NCBI GenBank assembly: GCA_021647505.1
Contig: JAKIUN010000043.1
Coordinates: forward strand, 1 to 33,286
Direction: 5' to 3'
Length of the DNA stretch: 33,286 bases
Origin: Gammaproteobacteria bacterium
GTDB lineage: Bacteria; Pseudomonadota; Gammaproteobacteria; SZUA-152
In this document: piece after piece, positions 31,386 to 33,286 of the stretch
How positions within the stretch are numbered: the first letter of the stretch is position 1
Layout: the number at the start of each line of letters is the position of its first letter
The notes under the pieces: generated by a model
Seen by the model: the letters and a program-made list of their open reading frames with translations, nothing else
What the model was told of the DNA's origin: nothing
Database searches by the model: none
Made by a program: the position numbers and the translations under genes

Positions 31386-31853
31386 CTACCAGTCTTTATA
31401 GGGGTGCGTGACCAGGCAGACGTTGTAATAGCGTTTGTCGTGTGACACCTCTTCACCCAACCAGTCGGGTCGCGCAAAGTTTTCATCGGCACTATCAAGC
31501 TCGATCTCAGCCACCACCAGGCCGGCATTGTCGCCGCTGAAAACATCGATCTCCCAGGTGTGTTTGCCATGGCGCACATGATAACGGGTTTTCTCGATCA
31601 GCGGCCGTTCGCAGAGGGTGTCGAGCAGCTCCTCGGCGTCGGCGAGAGGGATCCCGTACTCATACTCCTGACGCTCCACGCCAAGGGTGGCGCTCTTGAT
31701 ATTGAGATGGGCACGCTCACCACTGACACGCACCCGCACCGAGGCCCGTTTGGCGCCGACAAGATAACCCTGGCGCATGGAGATACCGGCATCGGCATCA
31801 CGGCGCCAGCTGTCGTTAAGGAGGAGAAATTTACGTTCGATTTCGGTGGCCAT
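31386..31853 (-). CDS. CYTH-domain triphosphate-tunnel phosphohydrolase
   Basis: CYTH/TTM enzymes hydrolyse triphosphates (inorganic triphosphate, thiamine triphosphate) inside a beta-tunnel using Mg2+. The 155-residue product starts MATEIERKFLLLNDSW with the signature ExExK (Glu-4, Glu-6, Lys-8). It continues QGYLVGAKRASVRVRVSGER, AHLNIKSA, EKTRYHV and WEIDVFSGDNAGLVVAEIEL, giving the full set of alternating charged strands expected for the tunnel. The length fits single-domain bacterial members. The start at 31853 is set by the conserved N-terminus; the ribosome-binding site is weak. The peptide-binding lipoprotein frame begins at or before its stop, so the two may be co-translated. Confidence 0.88.
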   Translation of the reverse strand: MATEIERKFLLLNDSWRRDADAGISMRQGYLVGAKRASVRVRVSGERAHLNIKSATLGVERQEYEYGIPLADAEELLDTLCERPLIEKTRYHVRHGKHTWEIDVFSGDNAGLVVAEIELDSADENFARPDWLGEEVSHDKRYYNVCLVTHPYKDW

Positions 31854-31982
31854 GAGACGTGTACTCTCGACGTTTGGGTGTTCCCGCCACTGTAACGAAA
31901 AACCGTAGGAACCGGCCATACCCGAAAATAAAGATCCTCGGGGCAAGCCCTCTCGCTTAAGCTCGACTTTCGCTACGCGAAA

Positions 31983-32139
31983 GCGGGGTATTCTTAGAAC
32001 GGTACCAGCTGACAGCTTTCATAAAGCTTCGTACATATCTACCCTATAGTTTTTCCAACCTTCGCCTGCCCGACGATAGCTACCCGGTGGCTGACCTGCC
32101 TTGCCGCGACGGGATTTACACCCGCTGGAATAATCGACC
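31983..32139 (-). other. Possible remnant of a group II intron 5' region
   Basis: Read on the minus strand, this stretch contains GCGGGTGTAAATCCCGTCG, GGCAAGGCAGGTCAGCCACC, GGGTAGCTATCG, AACTATAGGGTAGATATGTA and GTTCTAAGAATACC. The order and wording recall domain I of proteobacterial group II introns as I remember them. No reverse transcriptase frame and no domain V are visible, so it would be a fragment. This is recollection only. The rest of the gap 31854-32209 contains no gene. Confidence 0.3.
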
Positions 32140-32186
32140 TGGCTCGGCCGTACTCCCTTTTCCTTCTCCCTTTTCGGGTCTTGGGG

Positions 32187-32210
32187 AGAGCGCCGGGTAA
32201 CCGGTGCTCT
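32187..32210 (-). terminator. Hairpin at the 3' end of the DUF4760 gene
   Basis: AGAGCGCCGG (32187-32196), loop GTAA, then CCGGTGCTCT (32201-32210): a 10-bp stem with one G-T pair that touches the stop codon. No T-run follows on the minus strand, so termination is uncertain. Confidence 0.35.
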
Positions 32211-32746
32211 TACCCGGAAGCCGATATGTTATGCGCTATAGCAGGGGTGTTCGGTGTCTCTTTGTCCCATTTTTCCGCCAGCTCTTGAAAGCAAACGTAT
32301 GCCTTCGGGCTTTCTTCACGGGTGCCATCAATATAAGCTTTAGATTCTTTATAATGTTTAATATAGGTTGATCTCATCCATTCCTTATAGAAGAATTCGT
32401 CCAATATGTTTTGGTTTATCGAAATAGCTATGAGCTCATAGTGATTTAGAAAGTTGTCTACTTCCATTTTTGCTTTTTTTTCGCTGTCTGATTCCGCTTG
32501 TAATAAAACCTCTAGGCCAGATGACCGCCTTTTTTCAGACGAGAACACTGCATAAATACGTTCAAAATAGTCATCACTCTCGCTTTTCAATATCACATCT
32601 AATGTAGCCCGCTTCCGTGCAATTTCTCGGTTAGCATTTACTGCCGACCTAGCAATAAAACCGCCGACGGCAGCAGAAAGCAAAATGGCCAATGGGGAAA
32701 ACCATTGGCCATTTTGAGTTAACTCAGTGACACATGCAACTGACAT
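32210..32746 (-). CDS. DUF4760-type membrane-anchored protein
   Basis: The 178-residue product has one N-terminal membrane helix (FSPLAILLSAAVGGFIARSA). A cytoplasmic helical domain follows, starting NREIARKRATLDVILKSESD and continuing with VDNFLNHYELIAISINQNIL, DEFFYKEWMRSTYIKHYKES and a final aromatic/acidic FQELAEKWD. The NREIARKRAT-LD and FLNHYE-LAI phrases are the features I associate with DUF4760, a family of unknown function often found in mobile or cassette regions. AGAGGGG lies about 10 bases before the ATG. The coding bases are markedly AT-richer than the neighbouring genes, and repeat-like DNA lies on both sides, so recent acquisition is likely. Confidence 0.75.
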   Translation of the reverse strand: MSVACVTELTQNGQWFSPLAILLSAAVGGFIARSAVNANREIARKRATLDVILKSESDDYFERIYAVFSSEKRRSSGLEVLLQAESDSEKKAKMEVDNFLNHYELIAISINQNILDEFFYKEWMRSTYIKHYKESKAYIDGTREESPKAYVCFQELAEKWDKETPNTPAIAHNISASG

Positions 32747-32773
32747 CAGTCACGGTGCCCCTCTTCTAGATGT

Positions 32774-32800
32774 ATCATATTTCTTCCCTCATGATGTGAA
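32774..32800 (-). promoter_or_regulatory. Candidate promoter of the DUF4760 gene
   Basis: On the minus strand, TTCACA (32800-32795) and TATGAT (32779-32774) are good matches to -35 and -10, but the 15-base spacing is short. A TGATAC alternative gives 17 bases with a poorer -10. Confidence 0.3.
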
Positions 32801-33063
32801 AATAACCTATATATCAATAGATTATATTCTTAGTCGGATTCTATACTAATGCTCGTGTAGAACCAACGGATACCCCAGTATAGCTAAATTCAGGCTCATA
32901 GAAAATATGTTCATGTATCTGCTATGGGGCATTCACATTAAGATCGGCCATTACAGTGGTAGACTTTAATGTAAAATCGAGACGCCGTCTATTATTATCC
33001 CAGTAAAATCAATGTGTTGCTCGAATTCTGATTCAGTAAAAGGTAAAGGGCTCGGTAGATAAA

Positions 33064-33093
33064 GGGGTCAAAGCCGAATAGCACTTACTTGAG
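33064..33093 (+). repeat. Dispersed repeat related to the 11897-12034 element
   Basis: GGGGTCAAAGCCGAATAGCA then CTTACTTGAG. Read against the minus-strand copy at 12034-12005, 21 of 30 bases agree, including GGGGTC, CGAAT and GCACT in register. Confidence 0.5.
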
Positions 33094-33105
33094 GCATATC
33101 TTAAA

Positions 33106-33177
33106 TAGTGCCAGCCCGAAAACCCATGAAACAAGCCACGGTTTCGGGCGGGCACTAGGTAGTGCCCGCCCGAAAAC
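33106..33177. repeat. Three-copy inverted/direct repeat TAGTGCCCGCCCGAAA
   Basis: Copy 1 at 33106-33123 (direct, one mismatch), copy 2 at 33142-33157 (inverted), copy 3 at 33160-33177 (direct). Copies 2 and 3 form a perfect 16-bp stem with two bases between them; copies 1 and 2 can form a competing stem with an 18-base loop. Confidence 0.8.
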
Positions 33178-33286
33178 TATCCAACCTCATGATTTAATAT
33201 AAAAAACCACTCCATTCCTGGCGCGAAGAAAGCTATAATAAAGCAGGCCTTCCACTGAAAACCTGCAAAAAACCGCTTTTTTTCAG

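Larger units (their letters stand above)
32747..33286. other. AT-rich non-coding right end
   Basis: No gene is supported. Apart from the candidate promoter next to the DUF4760 gene, it holds the dispersed repeat copy at 33064-33093, the triple hairpin repeat at 33106-33177, and near the edge a short stem (GCAGG...CCTGC) followed by A- and T-runs. Confidence 0.5.

Noticed and set aside
32180-32240. Integron attC site at the DUF4760 stop
   Set aside because: There is a hairpin, but no paired RYYYAAC/GTTRRRY core sites at suitable spacing.
1-33286. CRISPR arrays, tRNA or rRNA genes
   Set aside because: I saw no regularly spaced short repeats outside the adhesin gene and no T-loop or rRNA-like sequences. 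The adhesin repeats are coding.

Overview
The window looks like chromosomal DNA from a flagellated gammaproteobacterium. The evidence is the rluE-mnmA-hflD run on the + strand, which resembles the E. coli neighbourhood of these genes, together with fliJ/fliK, a signal-peptide-less L,D-transpeptidase, Sel1 and DUF4124 proteins, and dispersed REP-type palindromes. I cannot name a genus. Several housekeeping genes look GC-rich, while the right end (after about 31.9 kb) is visibly AT-richer and looks acquired.

Layout. (1) 1-1114, + strand: the C-terminal part of a gene that enters from the left and ends in a glycine/alanine-rich hydrophobic segment, overlapped by a small two-helix membrane protein. 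I read this as a candidate membrane-targeting toxin with its immunity protein. (2) 1535-11502, + strand: a lipoprotein followed by a giant gene (about 3,026 codons). The giant protein combines a two-partner-secretion (FHA-type) N-terminus, glycine-rich beta-helix segments and a long RTX-like array with a period of about 92 residues. No TpsB transporter is in the window. (3) 11503-12511: about 1 kb without a large gene, holding a truncated small ORF, nested inverted and direct repeats of a mobile-element type, a tiny hydrophobic ORF and the fliK terminator. (4) 12512-17572, - strand: a membrane PAS-GGDEF-EAL protein, fliJ and fliK, apparently read in that order. (5) 17715-20358, + strand: rluE, mnmA, hflD. 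(6) 20502-21994, - strand: an outer-membrane porin followed by a small PstS-like periplasmic protein. (7) 22357-24171, + strand: a Sel1-repeat protein and a lysine/proline-rich DUF4124 protein with an internal duplication. (8) 24230-32746, - strand: an HD-GYP response regulator overlapping a hybrid PAS/GAF sensor kinase, a PfkB sugar kinase, an L,D-transpeptidase, an oligopeptide-binding lipoprotein next to a CYTH phosphatase, and a DUF4760 membrane protein. (9) 32747-33286: non-coding DNA with a three-copy hairpin repeat.

How the genes fit together: two separate c-di-GMP units (GGDEF-EAL with fliJ-fliK, and HD-GYP with a hybrid kinase) and a giant adhesin suggest control of the swimming/attachment switch. 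The toxin/immunity pair, the broken ORF after the adhesin and the repeats suggest that the left 12 kb is a rearranged accessory region. All functions are inferred from motifs read by eye; no database search was run.
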